DNA of 25,002 nt from positions 1-25,002 of the forward strand of contig JAHWJJ010000004.1 of NCBI GenBank assembly GCA_019348475.1, in the 5' to 3' direction. A program made the position numbers and the translations under genes. This DNA comes from Gemmatimonadota bacterium. Its GTDB lineage: Bacteria; Gemmatimonadota; Gemmatimonadetes; Longimicrobiales; Longimicrobiaceae. The notes under the pieces are model-generated. The model ran no database searches. It saw only the letters and a list, made by a program, of their open reading frames with translations, and was not told the origin of the DNA. Shown here in pieces: positions 1-8,328 of the stretch. The stretch's first letter is position 1. Every line of letters begins with the position of its first letter.

Positions 1-1423
1 TCCGATCTAGGCCGCCGGCGCCGGCGTTCGGCACCCACGGCGGCTCGGGGTCGCCCGTCCACGCGGCGCCGGCCCGGTGCACCGCCTCTCCCGAGGGCGA
101 GCCCACGATGGGGAGCACGATGCGCTTCACCGGGATGATGTAGCTGGACTCGATGAACACCAGGTGGTCGCCGCGAAACCGCGCGATCGGCTCGGTGGGG
201 AGGGTGCCGGCCGCGCCCAGGATTCCCCGCCGCTGCGGCGGCGCGTCACCGCCGATGGGCGCCATGCCGCGAAAGTACACGCGCATGGAGTGCGTCCGCA
301 GCGCGCGCGCCACGTAGGTGGCCTGCACCAGCGCCTGCGTGAACTCCGCGTCCCCCGGCGCGGCGACGGCGTGCTCCAGGTTCAGGTCGCTGTCGAACGA
401 CGAGCTGCGGCCGCGCCAGCGGAAGGCGGTTCCCGCCAGCAGCGACACGAAGGTGCCCTCCTCGGCCGGCGGGTTCAGCCGCTCCAGCCCTTCGCGGTGC
501 AGCAGCGCCCACGGCGCCTTTGCCTCCAGCGCGCGGTCGTTGGACACCTGCACGCCGGCCCGGGGCCCCAGCCAACGTTCCCCCGCGATCAGCGGCTCGC
601 CGGGGGCGCGGTCCACCATCACCCGGAACACGTCCGCGTCCCAGTAGTCGCGGTAGTCGCGCCCCAGCACCAGCGCGCGGACGGAGTTCGCCACCTCCCC
701 CCGGATCCACGCGTCCATGGTCCGCGTGCCGCGCGAGGCCTCGCCGGTCAGGCGCAGTCTGCCCATCGGCACCCGCCACCGCACGCCGCCGCCCAGCTTG
801 TTCTCCTGCTCGAACCGGTACGCGCCCCACACGGTGAACACCGGGCCGCCCCGGGTCCGCATGGGGTGGAGGTTGGCGGACGCCTGCAGCGTGAGCCCGT
901 TCACCCGGTCGTACGAGGGGAACGGGCCCACGGCGGGCGCAAAGAACGGGGGGCGCGGGGGCGGCCGGATCTGCGCCACCGCCACGTACTCGCCCTCGCG
1001 CTCCCCCGGCTGTGTCCGGAACTCCACGCCGGCGCGCGGATCGGTGTGGAAGATGGAATCGGGGTCCACCACCGCCAGCCCCGAGGGGTACACGCCGCCC
1101 CCCAGGACGGCGACGGAGCCGCCCACGCCGCCGCCGGGGCGGATCCACAGGTCGCCGCCCAGCACCACCGCGGACCCCTGCACGCTCCCCTCCAGCCGCA
1201 CCTCGGCGTCGTAGACGAAAAGGTCGCCCGGGGCGAGAAAGTCCGGGCCCAGCACCGTGTCGCGGTCGATGTAGACGTACGCGTTGCGCGCCAGCACCTC
1301 GCGCGCGATGCGGGCGGCGCGGCTGTCGTCGTCGCCGCTGATCTGCGGCACCTGCGCCCGCGCCCCCGGAGCGGAGGCGAGCGCCAGGACCAGGGCGAGG
1401 ACGGCGGACCGGAGTGCCGTCAT
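1..1423 (-). CDS. Outer-membrane beta-barrel protein with polymer-like N-terminal region (partial, runs off left edge)
   Basis: About 474 codons are visible; the C-terminus lies beyond base 1. The start ATG at 1423 overlaps the TGA of the upstream trpG-like gene (ATGA), which suggests translational coupling. Residues 1-24 form a signal peptide ([20 protein letters not shown], then ARA before Q). Residues about 55-115 are short Gly/Val-rich hydrophobic repeats such as [12 protein letters not shown] and [11 protein letters not shown], which resemble a bactofilin-type right-handed beta helix. The rest has alternating aromatic strands. Near the visible end, [18 protein letters not shown] resembles the G-D-x-x-x-x-x-x-E-Y-x-x-P strand of Omp85/D15 surface-antigen barrels. 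I infer an outer-membrane barrel. The exact family is not settled and the substrate is unknown. The pairing with an amidotransferase gene is unusual. Confidence 0.75.
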   Translation of the reverse strand, partial: MTALRSAVLALVLALASAPGARAQVPQISGDDDSRAARIAREVLARNAYVYIDRDTVLGPDFLAPGDLFVYDAEVRLEGSVQGSAVVLGGDLWIRPGGGVGGSVAVLGGGVYPSGLAVVDPDSIFHTDPRAGVEFRTQPGEREGEYVAVAQIRPPPRPPFFAPAVGPFPSYDRVNGLTLQASANLHPMRTRGGPVFTVWGAYRFEQENKLGGGVRWRVPMGRLRLTGEASRGTRTMDAWIRGEVANSVRALVLGRDYRDYWDADVFRVMVDRAPGEPLIAGERWLGPRAGVQVSNDRALEAKAPWALLHREGLERLNPPAEEGTFVSLLAGTAFRWRGRSSSFDSDLNLEHAVAAPGDAEFTQALVQATYVARALRTHSMRVYFRGMAPIGGDAPPQRRGILGAAGTLPTEPIARFRGDHLVFIESSYIIPVKRIVLPIVGSPSGEAVHRAGAAWTGDPEPPWVPNAGAGGLDR

Positions 1424-1998
1424 CCGAGGCTCAGAAAGTTGCGCAGCAGATCGTGCCCGTGCTCGCTGGCGATGGACTCGGGGTGAAACTGCACCCCCCA
1501 CACGGGGTGCTCCCGGTGGCGCACGGCCTGGATCTCGTCCCCCCATCCCGCCTCGTCGGTCCAGGCGATCGGCTCCAGCGCGTCCGGGAGCGTCGACGGC
1601 TCGATCACCAGCGAATGGTAGCGCGCCACCGTCAGCGGCGAGGGAAGGTGGCGAAAGATCCCCTCCCCCGTGTGGCGGATGGGCGAGGTCTTGCCGTGCA
1701 TGGGCCGCCTGGCGCGGACCACGTCGCCGCCGTACGCCGCGCCGATGGACTGGTGGCCCAGGCACACGCCCAGGATGGGCGTGGTGGCGCCGAGCTGCCG
1801 GATGAGCTCCACCGACACCCCCGCCTCGTTGGGCGTGCACGGCCCCGGCGAGATGACGATGCGCTCCGGCGCCATCTCGCGGATCTGGTCCACGGTCAGC
1901 TCGTCGTTGCGCCGCACCTCCATCTCCGCCCCCAGCTCCCCCAGGTACTGGACGAGATTGAAGGTGAAGCTGTCGTAGTTATCTACAATGAGGATCAT
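1420..1998 (-). CDS. trpG: Glutamine amidotransferase of anthranilate / aminodeoxychorismate synthase (TrpG/PabA)
   Basis: The 192-aa protein has the usual length for a class I glutamine amidotransferase subunit. It releases ammonia from glutamine for chorismate amination, which leads to tryptophan (TrpG with TrpE) or folate (PabA with PabB). The start [15 protein letters not shown] is typical. The oxyanion region is [11 protein letters not shown]. The nucleophile is Cys79 in GVCLGHQ, and His172 and Glu174 in FHPES complete the triad. No trpE, trpD or pabB lies next to it here, so tryptophan and folate roles cannot be told apart; one subunit may serve both. The gene overlaps the downstream barrel gene by 4 bp. 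AGGAAG lies about 8 bases before the ATG. Confidence 0.93.
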   Translation of the reverse strand: MILIVDNYDSFTFNLVQYLGELGAEMEVRRNDELTVDQIREMAPERIVISPGPCTPNEAGVSVELIRQLGATTPILGVCLGHQSIGAAYGGDVVRARRPMHGKTSPIRHTGEGIFRHLPSPLTVARYHSLVIEPSTLPDALEPIAWTDEAGWGDEIQAVRHREHPVWGVQFHPESIASEHGHDLLRNFLSLG

Positions 1999-2085
1999 GG
2001 GATAGGCTTCCTCATCTTAACTGATCACTTTGAGGATCATCGGCAGGTGGTTCGGCTTTACCATGTTCCAGCCGCGTCGCGTTGA

Positions 2086-2517
2086 TCAGGCAGCATTGAA
2101 TACGATCCGATGGTTGTGGCGAATGCGATGCCGAACGAACGGGTTCGTTACGGCGACCTTCTCCACGAGATCGACTTCCCGACCGAACAGGCGCCCCAGC
2201 TCATTCTGCATTCGAACGAAGTCCAAGAGACTGAAACAGGCGTCGGGCTCGAACTCCACCAGCACGTCCACGTCGCTGTCGGGCCCAAAGTCGTCGCGCA
2301 GAACGGAGCCGAAGAGCGCGAATTCGCGAATCTTGTGCTTTCGGCAGAACGCCTCGAGCTGCCGCGGTGCAATCGGAACCCGGTCGGCAATTCCGATGTC
2401 CCGAAGGGACGCGAGCCCCTCCGTCGGCTCAGGCAGAAGGGATCCCTGGCCGGGGTGGCGCGCCCGGAATGCATCTCGTGCCGGCTTATCGGCCCTGCCA
2501 TGGTCTTCAGGCCGCAT
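2086..2517 (-). CDS. MNT-type nucleotidyltransferase domain protein, apparently without a HEPN partner
   Basis: From the ATG at 2517 the protein has 143 aa. Residues 50-143 are a minimal nucleotidyltransferase of the MNT (Pol beta superfamily) type. The family motif is FGSVLRDDFGPDSDVDVLVEF, with Gly70-Ser71, catalytic Asp82 and Asp84, and a third acidic residue, Asp116, in REVDLVEK. Such proteins usually act as antitoxins that AMPylate or neutralise a HEPN RNase. Family members normally begin near residue 48. The first 47 residues are untypical, but no ATG, GTG or TTG occurs closer to the domain; an AGG lies about 6 bases before this ATG. No HEPN gene lies on either side: trpG follows after 87 bp. 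It may be an orphan antitoxin or the remnant of a pair. Confidence 0.8.
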   Translation of the reverse strand: MRPEDHGRADKPARDAFRARHPGQGSLLPEPTEGLASLRDIGIADRVPIAPRQLEAFCRKHKIREFALFGSVLRDDFGPDSDVDVLVEFEPDACFSLLDFVRMQNELGRLFGREVDLVEKVAVTNPFVRHRIRHNHRIVFNAA

Positions 2518-2705
2518 ACAAGACCTGGTGGTGGTGAAGGAACCTGGACGTGCACGCGGGCCTCTCTGTGGGCTGGACGGTCGAAAAATCACACGCCGCC
2601 CCCACGGCGCGCAATGCCGGGGCGCTCCCACGGCGTAAGCCGGCCATCTGCTGCGCGATGGCGAGGTGGGCTGGAGCCCTGAAGCCGCCGCAGCAGCGGC
2701 GCTAA

Positions 2706-2724
2706 CCCCGCGAACTGCGCGGGG
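2706..2724. repeat. Perfect GC hairpin in the gap between the MNT and lipoprotein genes
   Basis: CCCCGCG, a loop AACTG and CGCGGGG form a perfect 7-bp stem. It lies downstream of the lipoprotein gene (which ends at 2770) on the minus strand. It has no T tract, so it may be a weak or Rho-assisted terminator, or just a GC palindrome. Nothing else is recognised in 2518-2769. Confidence 0.35.
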
Positions 2725-2769
2725 CTCCACCTGCGCCCGCCGTGGGTGGCCCGCGGGGAGCCAGGTCGC

Positions 2770-3318
2770 TCACTCCGGCGTGACGGCGAACTCGACCGGT
2801 GGCGATTCGTGCGTCCCGAAGCTGCCGACCACATGGTATCGCGAGGGCGGCAGATCCTCGTGCACCTCGTCGCCGGGGCTTGGCCGCGCCGGGTCGGGGG
2901 GAACGTTGATCATCACCACGCGCTCGTGGGTGGCGGAGCCCAGCGGGCCGAACTCGAAGTAGCGCCGGCCCCACGTGCCCCCACCCGGGCCGCCGGGACC
3001 GCCCGGCGCGGCCGGGCGAATCTCCCATCCAAAGCCCATTCCCCGGCTGCTGGGCGCGCCCATGCCGAAGCTGAGCCCCTGGCCCACGTCCACGCGCACC
3101 GGCCGGAGCCGCGGGTTGCGCACCTTTACGCGAATGGTGACGCTCGCCGAGTCGGCGGAAGACCTCGACACCACTCGAGGAGAGACGCTGACGCTGACTC
3201 GCAGCGCGGATGCAGGCACCTCCACCGGCTTGCATGCGGCGAGCGTGACCGCCGCCATGCACAGGACCAGAAGCGCGGTACCCGTTCCCCGCGTGCTCCG
3301 CCGGCGATGATCGCGCAT
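2770..3318 (-). CDS. Small predicted lipoprotein, beta-rich, function unknown
   Basis: The protein has 182 aa. An Arg-rich start is followed by a hydrophobic stretch and the lipobox LAAC, with Cys29 as the lipidation site, so it should be anchored in the outer or inner membrane. The ATG has a good Shine-Dalgarno (GGAGG, 6 bases upstream). The mature part has alternating beta-type segments (LRVSVSVSPRVV, ASVTIRVKVRNPRLRPVRV), then a Gly/Pro-rich loop at about 104-114, and ends RYHVVGSFGTHESPPVEFAV. The layout suggests an immunoglobulin-like or BsuPI-like beta sandwich, but no catalytic motif is visible. It lies 33 bp after the DUF2332 gene on the same strand, so the two may be co-transcribed. 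Confidence 0.8.
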   Translation of the reverse strand: MRDHRRRSTRGTGTALLVLCMAAVTLAACKPVEVPASALRVSVSVSPRVVSRSSADSASVTIRVKVRNPRLRPVRVDVGQGLSFGMGAPSSRGMGFGWEIRPAAPGGPGGPGGGTWGRRYFEFGPLGSATHERVVMINVPPDPARPSPGDEVHEDLPPSRYHVVGSFGTHESPPVEFAVTPE

Positions 3319-3351
3319 GGACGCCCTCCGGATGCGAACAAGTCGGTGGGA

Positions 3352-4389
3352 TCAGGAGATCCAGTCGATCGACTGGCCGTGCGGGCCCGTGAACGCGACG
3401 GGCTCGCCGTCGACGGCCAGCAGAAAGCGATCCTCGCGCGGCTCCACGTCCAGCCGTGCCGCGACCTGAGGAAGCACCGAAGGCGACTCGTTGCTGATCC
3501 AGACCCCGCCCAGTTCCCGGACGAGCTCGGCAAAACGGGCGCGCTGGCCGGGGTCCACGTAAAACAGCACGGCGGAGTGGAAGACGACGAGCGTTGCGTC
3601 CGCCGGCGCGGTGGCCGCGAGCGCGCGGAGCCCGTGCACCAGGTCGCCCTTCACCACGCGCGGCGGGTGCGCCCGGGAGATCTCCATCGCCGCGCGCAGA
3701 CGTTGCGCGCGGGCCTCCTGCCCCGGCCACACCAGTGTTTGCAGCCACGCCGCCTCTTCCGGATCGGCGACGTCCAGCGGGTTGAGGTCGATCCCCGCGC
3801 GCCAGACGATCCGCGGCATCCGCTCGGGGATCGGCGTCCGCTCGTTGGCGCGGCAGGGGAACACCGGCGCGTCGTACCCGTCGTCGTTGTCCGGCCGCAG
3901 GCACACGCGCCCGTAGTCGTAGGCGTACAGGTCGGGGAGCAGGCACAGCCCCGCGGACGCGCCCACCTCCAGCAGCGCCAGCGGCTGCGGCAGCCGCGCG
4001 AGCACGGGGAGCAGCGTGGCGCAGCGCCCCGGCTCGTTCGTCTGCGTGCTCCGCGCCAGGACCAGTGCGCGGACGGGCTCCCCGTGGCGCTCCACCAGCC
4101 CCGCGAGATGCGCCGGATCGCGCGGGGTGCCGTACAGGTGCCGCACGGCCGCGAACACCAGGTTGGGCTGCTGCTTCGGCTCCGGCAGCGACGCGACGAA
4201 GCGGAGGAGCGCGTCCGACCCGGCGACGGCGCGCGCCAGCTGCTCGTACAGCGGCGAGACTCCTTTCGCCTCGTGCTCGGCGAACCGGCGGTAGCGGGAG
4301 CGAATCTCACCGAACGATGCTTCGTGGCTGTCGGACAAAGGTCGATTCGGGGGATGGAAGTTCCCGCTCTCGCCCCGTGCGGACGACAT
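3352..4389 (-). CDS. DUF2332 family protein
   Basis: From the ATG at 4389 the protein has 345 aa, close to the usual DUF2332 length. Recognisable family blocks occur in order: RYRRFAEHEAKGVSPLYEQLA, QQPNLVFAAVRHLYG, RSTQTNEPGRCATLLPVL, LALLEVGASAGLCLLPDLYAY, GIDLNPLDVADPEEAAWLQT, LVWPGQ and VVFHSAVLFYVD. The glycine-rich LLEVGASAGL segment resembles an S-adenosylmethionine-binding loop, so a methyltransferase-like fold is possible, but no reaction is known to me. The start is uncertain: no clear ribosome site precedes 4389. The open frame continues to 4554, but that part is untypical and overlaps the promoter region of the divergent gene. Confidence 0.85.
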   Translation of the reverse strand: MSSARGESGNFHPPNRPLSDSHEASFGEIRSRYRRFAEHEAKGVSPLYEQLARAVAGSDALLRFVASLPEPKQQPNLVFAAVRHLYGTPRDPAHLAGLVERHGEPVRALVLARSTQTNEPGRCATLLPVLARLPQPLALLEVGASAGLCLLPDLYAYDYGRVCLRPDNDDGYDAPVFPCRANERTPIPERMPRIVWRAGIDLNPLDVADPEEAAWLQTLVWPGQEARAQRLRAAMEISRAHPPRVVKGDLVHGLRALAATAPADATLVVFHSAVLFYVDPGQRARFAELVRELGGVWISNESPSVLPQVAARLDVEPREDRFLLAVDGEPVAFTGPHGQSIDWIS

Positions 4390-4506
4390 CGTCGGAGGAC
4401 CCCGCGAGGACCCCCGCAGTCCCTGCCCTTCCCCAACAACCGCGTGGGGAACTGAGAACAGCAGAGCCGCGGGTTCCGTGGTGTCGATCCCGGAGCGGAG
4501 CCTGGG

Positions 4507-4535
4507 TTGCAGTATGCGTTCGGCTTGTGGATATT
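4507..4535 (+). promoter_or_regulatory. Candidate promoter for the DUF885 gene
   Basis: TTGCAG at 4507-4512 and GATATT at 4530-4535 are separated by 17 bases. They lie about 50 bases before the GTG start in the divergent gap. The match is moderate and judged by eye only. Confidence 0.4.
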
Positions 4536-4572
4536 CGCCAGCACGGTCTTGCAACGACCACGATCATCACGC

Positions 4573-4578
4573 AGGAGG
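4573..4578 (+). promoter_or_regulatory. Ribosome binding site that fixes a GTG start
   Basis: AGGAGG lies 7 bases before GTG at 4586. The coding frame is open further upstream to an ATG at 4478, but only the GTG start has a strong site and yields a lipoprotein signal directly at the N-terminus. Confidence 0.8.
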
Positions 4579-4585
4579 TCCGTCC

Positions 4586-6400
4586 GTGTTCAAGAAGTAC
4601 CTTTCCCTGGCCGCGCTGTGCGTGGCTGCGGCCTGCGCCACGCAGCAGACCGCCGCACCGCCCGCGCCCGCCCCCGCGGCGCCGAGCGCATCGGCCGACC
4701 CCAACCGGCAGCTGGACGCGCTGGCCGAGGCGTTCTTCGAGGCGTCGATCGCGCTGAACCCGGTGGCCGCCACCTCCATCGGCGACGACCGCTACAACCA
4801 CCTCTACACGGTGGGCTTCGCGCCCGACGTGCGGGCGCGGGCCCAGGAGCTCACGCGCGAGTACCAGGCCCGGCTGCAGGCCATCGACCGCGGCGCCCTG
4901 GACGCGGAGCACCAGCTCACGTACGACGTGTTCCGGCGCAACCTGGAGACGGCGCGCGCCGGCGAGCGGTTCCCGTCGCACCTGGTGCCGCTGAACCAGT
5001 TCTTCAACTTCACCGCGTCGTTCGCGCAGCTGGGGGCCGGCACCGGCCTGCACCCGTTCCGCACGGTGGATGACTACGAGGACTTTCTGGGGCGCATCCG
5101 CGGCTTCGAGCAGGCCATCGACGTCACCATCGCCAACCTGCGCGAGGGGATGGCGGCCGGCGTGGTGCAGCCGCGCGTGCTGATGGAGCGCGTGCTGCCG
5201 CAGCTGTCCGCGCACGTGGTGGAGGACCCGACGGCGAGCCTGTTCTACGGGCCCATCACCAGCATGCCCGAGAGCTTCAGCGCCGCGGACCGCGAGCGGC
5301 TGACGGCGGAGTACACGGCGGCCATCCGCGACCGCATCGTCCCCTCGTTCCGCAAGCTGCACGACTTTGTCCGCGACGAATACCTGCCGCGGACGCGGAC
5401 GACGGTGGGCCTCTCCGCCCTCCCCGACGGCCGCGCGTGGTACGAGCACATGGTGCGCACCACGACCACCACGGACCTGACGCCGGAGCAGATCCACGAG
5501 ATCGGCCTGGCCGAGGTGGCGCGCATCCATCGCGAGATGGAGGGGGTGATGCGGCAGGTGGGGTGGCAGGGCGACCTGCAGTCGTTCATGCGCCACATGC
5601 AGACCGACCCGCGCTTCCGCTACACCACGCGCGAGGAGATGCTGGCCGACTACCGCGCCGCGCAGGCCCGCATCGACGCGTCCACGGACCGGCTGTTCGA
5701 CCTCAAGCCCACCGCCAACTACGAGATCCGCCCGGTGGAGCCGTTCCGGGAGCGCAGCTTCAGCGGCGGATCGTACACGCCGGCCAGCCTGGACGGCACC
5801 CGGCCGGGCGTGTTCCACCTGAACACGTACGATCCGCCCAGCCGGCCGCGCTACGGAATGGAGTCGCTGCTCATCCACGAGGGCTCGCCCGGGCACCACT
5901 TTCAGATCTCCATCGCCCGCGAGCTGGAGCACCTGCCCCGCCTGCGGCGCTTCGGCGGGTTCACGGCGTACTCGGAGGGGTGGGCGTTGTACGCTGAGAC
6001 GCTGGGCCGCGAGCTGGGGCTGTACACCGACCCGTACCAGTACTTCGGCTTTCTGTCGTCGGAGCTGTGGCGCGCCATCCGGCTGGTGCTGGACACGGGC
6101 ATCCACGCAAAGGGATGGACGCTGGAGCAGGCGATGGAGTACGCGCGGCGGAACTCCGCCAACAGCGAGACCAGCATCCGATCCGAGGTGGAGCGCTTTG
6201 CCGCCATCCCCGGCCAGGCCCTCGCGTACAAGATCGGCGAGCTGAAGATCACCGAGCTGCGCCGCCGGGCCGAGGCCGCGCTGGGTCCGCGCTTCGACAT
6301 CAAGGCGTTCCACCGCGCCGTCCTGGAAGACGGCGCGCTGCCGCTGGACGTGCTCGACGCCAAGATCGACCGCTGGATCGCGGCGCAGCAGGCCCGCTGA
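4586..6400 (+). CDS. DUF885 family lipoprotein, predicted zinc hydrolase
   Basis: The 604-aa protein starts at GTG. The signal MFKKYLSLAALCVAAAC has a lipobox ending in Cys17, followed by an Ala/Pro-rich linker to about residue 35. The DUF885 domain fills the rest. Its signature is HEGSPGHH at residues 431-438, with His431, Glu432 and His438 as likely zinc or catalytic residues. YSEGWALYAE at 462-471 supplies the next conserved Glu464. DUF885 proteins are related to gluzincin metallopeptidases and are mostly uncharacterised; many are exported. The C-terminal block PGQALAYKIGELKITELRRRAE is typical. The gene stands alone, with its own promoter candidate and terminator. A peptidase role on the cell surface or in the periplasm is inference. 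Confidence 0.92.
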   Translation: MFKKYLSLAALCVAAACATQQTAAPPAPAPAAPSASADPNRQLDALAEAFFEASIALNPVAATSIGDDRYNHLYTVGFAPDVRARAQELTREYQARLQAIDRGALDAEHQLTYDVFRRNLETARAGERFPSHLVPLNQFFNFTASFAQLGAGTGLHPFRTVDDYEDFLGRIRGFEQAIDVTIANLREGMAAGVVQPRVLMERVLPQLSAHVVEDPTASLFYGPITSMPESFSAADRERLTAEYTAAIRDRIVPSFRKLHDFVRDEYLPRTRTTVGLSALPDGRAWYEHMVRTTTTTDLTPEQIHEIGLAEVARIHREMEGVMRQVGWQGDLQSFMRHMQTDPRFRYTTREEMLADYRAAQARIDASTDRLFDLKPTANYEIRPVEPFRERSFSGGSYTPASLDGTRPGVFHLNTYDPPSRPRYGMESLLIHEGSPGHHFQISIARELEHLPRLRRFGGFTAYSEGWALYAETLGRELGLYTDPYQYFGFLSSELWRAIRLVLDTGIHAKGWTLEQAMEYARRNSANSETSIRSEVERFAAIPGQALAYKIGELKITELRRRAEAALGPRFDIKAFHRAVLEDGALPLDVLDAKIDRWIAAQQAR

Positions 6401-6477
6401 CGCGGAAGAGGCCGGCCCGAGACGGAGTTGACGAAGTCGCTCGCGACGGCTCCGGAGTCTTCGGAAGATGAACGGAG

Positions 6478-6514
6478 AGGAGCGCCGCCCATCGTGGCGG
6501 CGCTCCTGTTTTTT
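6478..6514 (+). terminator. Rho-independent terminator after the DUF885 gene
   Basis: A perfect 12-bp stem (AGGAGCGCCGCC with GGCGGCGCTCCT) has a 6-base loop, CATCGT, and is followed by GTTTTTT. It is among the clearest terminators in the window. Confidence 0.93.
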
Positions 6515-6624
6515 GGCCTGCGGACGATTCGCGCCCGGAGCGGTAGATGGGGATGCCGCCGGCTGGCATGCATCTGGCCCATCCGCGGCGCCTCGTGTGG
6601 GAACGGACTTGCTCAGGGGATTCG

Positions 6625-7518
6625 ATGCGCGGGATGCGAACCGGGATGGTCGCGGGAGTGCTGGCGATTCTTGCCGGATGCCTTCCGGACGAGCACGCGG
6701 ACGACGCCGCGGAGCGGGCGCAGAGCCGCGCGCCCGCGGCGCAGGCGGCCCGTGCGGCGCCGCCGCCCGCGCCCGCGCCCCCGCGCCCGATGATGGCGGC
6801 GGACTCCGCGCAGGCGCGCTCCCGCATCGCCGCCGAGAGCGCCGCGGTCGTGGCGGCGTTCCAGAAGGTGAAGGCGCTCGGGGCCAGCGAGGTGGCCGAG
6901 CTGCGCCAGGACAAGAACGCCAAGCAGGTCGCCAGCGCGCGCAGGCTTGGGGTTCGCGCCTCCGGCGAATCCGAGATCCAGCGCCTGGTGCGGGAGGGTC
7001 GGCTGGTGCCGCTGGGGGACAGCACGGAGTACTGGATCCTTCGCGACATGGACCACTCGTCCCCGTACGTCACCCCCGACACGCGCGCCATGCTGGAGGA
7101 CCTGGGCCGCCGCTTCCATGCCCGGTTGGACCGGCTGGGGCTCCCCCGCTACCGCATCAAGGTGACCTCCGCCATCCGCACGGAAGACTCGCAGGCGGAC
7201 CTGCGCAGGCGCAATTCCTACGCGTCGTGGACCACCAGCGCCCACCAGTTCGGCACCACGGTGGACGTTTCGCACGAGCGCTTCGCCGTCCCCGCCGGGC
7301 CGCGGAACGGCGAGGGAGCGGCGCCCGGTGCCTGGGAGCTGGAGGCGGAGATGCTGGAGGAGGTGGGGAAGGAGCACGCGAAGGCGCTGCAGGCGGAGCT
7401 GGGCCGCGCCCTGGCGGAACTGCGCACCGACGGTGTCGTACACGTGATGATGGAGAACAAGCAGCCCGTCTACCACTTCACCCTCGCGCGGCCCTTCAGC
7501 GGCAGCGCGTCGCGGTAA
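6625..7518 (+). CDS. DUF5715 / peptidase M15-like lipoprotein
   Basis: The 297-aa protein starts at ATG 6625, after AGGGGA. The lipobox LAGC gives Cys19 as the anchor. A low-complexity Ala/Pro linker runs to about residue 57. An alpha-helical part follows, then a domain with RYRIKVTSAIRTEDSQADLR and SAHQFGTTVDVSHERF. Ser205, His207 and Asp214 match the S-x-H-x-x-G-x-x-x-D zinc-site pattern of D-Ala-D-Ala carboxypeptidase-type M15 folds, and VYHF near the end could supply the last His. DUF5715 proteins share this pattern. A role in trimming or binding peptidoglycan is inferred from the fold. Upstream in-frame starts at 6547 lack a ribosome site and would bury the signal. Confidence 0.8.
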   Translation: MRGMRTGMVAGVLAILAGCLPDEHADDAAERAQSRAPAAQAARAAPPPAPAPPRPMMAADSAQARSRIAAESAAVVAAFQKVKALGASEVAELRQDKNAKQVASARRLGVRASGESEIQRLVREGRLVPLGDSTEYWILRDMDHSSPYVTPDTRAMLEDLGRRFHARLDRLGLPRYRIKVTSAIRTEDSQADLRRRNSYASWTTSAHQFGTTVDVSHERFAVPAGPRNGEGAAPGAWELEAEMLEEVGKEHAKALQAELGRALAELRTDGVVHVMMENKQPVYHFTLARPFSGSASR

Positions 7519-7569
7519 GCGAGCTCCGGCACCATCGGCCGTTTGGTCGCTGGCGATGTCAAAGCCGTG

Positions 7570-7896
7570 CTACTGACGGACGGCGGCCTCCCAGCCGTCG
7601 TACTCACCCCCCAGCGCATTCGCCAGCCGCTCAAGGCCGCGGCTGAGTTCTCGGATGGTACCGAGTTCCGGGACCATTTGCCGGCTGCCGATGCACGCCC
7701 ACGAGTCGTCGGCCGAAGCGGACACCCGCATGCCGGGAAACCCCATTTCCCGTACCTGCTGCGCGGCGGCCACGGCCGCATCTTTCGATGGGAAATACAG
7801 GTATACCACAACCTCCGTCGCCTGGTCGAGGTCGGCGCCCGCGGCCCGGAGTTGCTCGATCACCAGGGAATCGGGGTCTGCCGGCGTTTTGCTCAC
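7570..7896 (-). CDS. RraB-like regulator of ribonuclease E
   Basis: The 108-aa protein starts at GTG 7896. RraB in E. coli binds RNase E and inhibits RNA decay. Matching blocks are LRAAGADLDQATEVVVYLYF at about 16-35, a Phe-Pro-Gly turn in MGFPGMRVSASADDSW, and the closing GGEYDGWEA at 96-104, the family hallmark. It is shorter than E. coli RraB (138 aa) and lacks the acidic tail. The start codon overlaps the stop of the 57-aa membrane protein gene (GTGA). It is the last gene of a tightly packed set that begins with an HTH-MNT/HEPN pair. The family call is good. Inhibition of RNase E in this organism is inference. Confidence 0.8.
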   Translation of the reverse strand: MSKTPADPDSLVIEQLRAAGADLDQATEVVVYLYFPSKDAAVAAAQQVREMGFPGMRVSASADDSWACIGSRQMVPELGTIRELSRGLERLANALGGEYDGWEAAVRQ

Positions 7897-8066
7897 GTTG
7901 CGGCGCGCCGCGCGAGGAGCGTGCAGAACACGCCCAGGCTCAGGACCAGGAAGAGGATGTTGACGGCGCGCGCGAAAGGCGGCGCACCTTCAGGCCACAA
8001 CTGGCCGAGCAGCACCACGGCGTTCAGGACGATCAACACCAGCAGCAGTGGGCGCGGGATCAGCAT
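7893..8066 (-). CDS. 57-aa two-helix membrane protein
   Basis: The frame starts at ATG 8066 and gives 57 residues. The first hydrophobic segment is LLLVLIVLNAVVLLGQLW (about 7-24). A short PEGAPPFARA loop follows, then a second segment, VNILFLVLSLGVFCTLL (about 35-51), and a basic tail ARRAAT. This suggests an inner-membrane hairpin. Third codon positions are almost all G or C, as in its neighbours. The stop overlaps the GTG of the RraB-like gene by 4 bp, which supports real translation. AGG abuts the ATG, so the ribosome site is weak. Function unknown; I do not recognise a family. Confidence 0.65.
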   Translation of the reverse strand: MLIPRPLLLVLIVLNAVVLLGQLWPEGAPPFARAVNILFLVLSLGVFCTLLARRAAT

Positions 8067-8084
8067 CCTCGGAAGGGTTGGAGG

Positions 8085-8299
8085 TCAGGCCGGCGGCTGC
8101 CAGCGCGCCGGCGCAAAGTCGGTGGACGCCGGGCGCGTGTAGAACGTCGTGAGCATCGCCCGCAGCCTCGGCGTCAGCGGCACGCGGCCGCTTCGTCCTC
8201 CGTCCAGTAGCGAACCGCGATCGTCTCGTCCCTTCGCATGATGATGATGGCGCCGCAGGGAATCGTGCAGCTGGAGGTGCAGGTCGAAGGGTCGCGCAC
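8085..8299 (-). pseudogene. Small Cys-rich ORF that appears frameshifted
   Basis: Two frames look coding and join in the middle. The first runs from GTG 8299 to TGA 8174 (41 aa); it holds three Cys in TCTSSCTIPCG and continues MRRDETIAVRYWTEDEAAA. The second runs from about 8182 to TGA 8085 with VPLTPRLRAMLTTFYTRP and ends DFAPARWQPPA. Both have very high G/C in the third codon position, as real genes here do. Together they would make a protein of about 71 aa. It could be a disrupted gene, a sequencing indel, programmed frameshifting or two overlapping small genes. It lies between the SRPBCC gene and the 57-aa membrane gene on the same strand. No family recognised. Confidence 0.4.
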
Positions 8300-8328
8300 G
8301 GTTCACGCGGAAGCGGGCCCGGGCCGCG

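Noticed and set aside
1999..2060. 15-codon peptide before trpG (MVKPNHLPMILKVIS) as an attenuator leader
   Set aside because: It contains no Trp codon, and no alternative hairpins or T tract are visible before trpG.
2746..4455. Long plus-strand frame of 569 aa
   Set aside because: It is antisense to the lipoprotein and DUF2332 genes and rich in Arg/His/Pro without any domain pattern.
4307..6313. Long 668-aa open frame on the minus strand
   Set aside because: It is antisense to the DUF885 gene, whose motifs, start and terminator are clear. High G+C makes opposite frames open.
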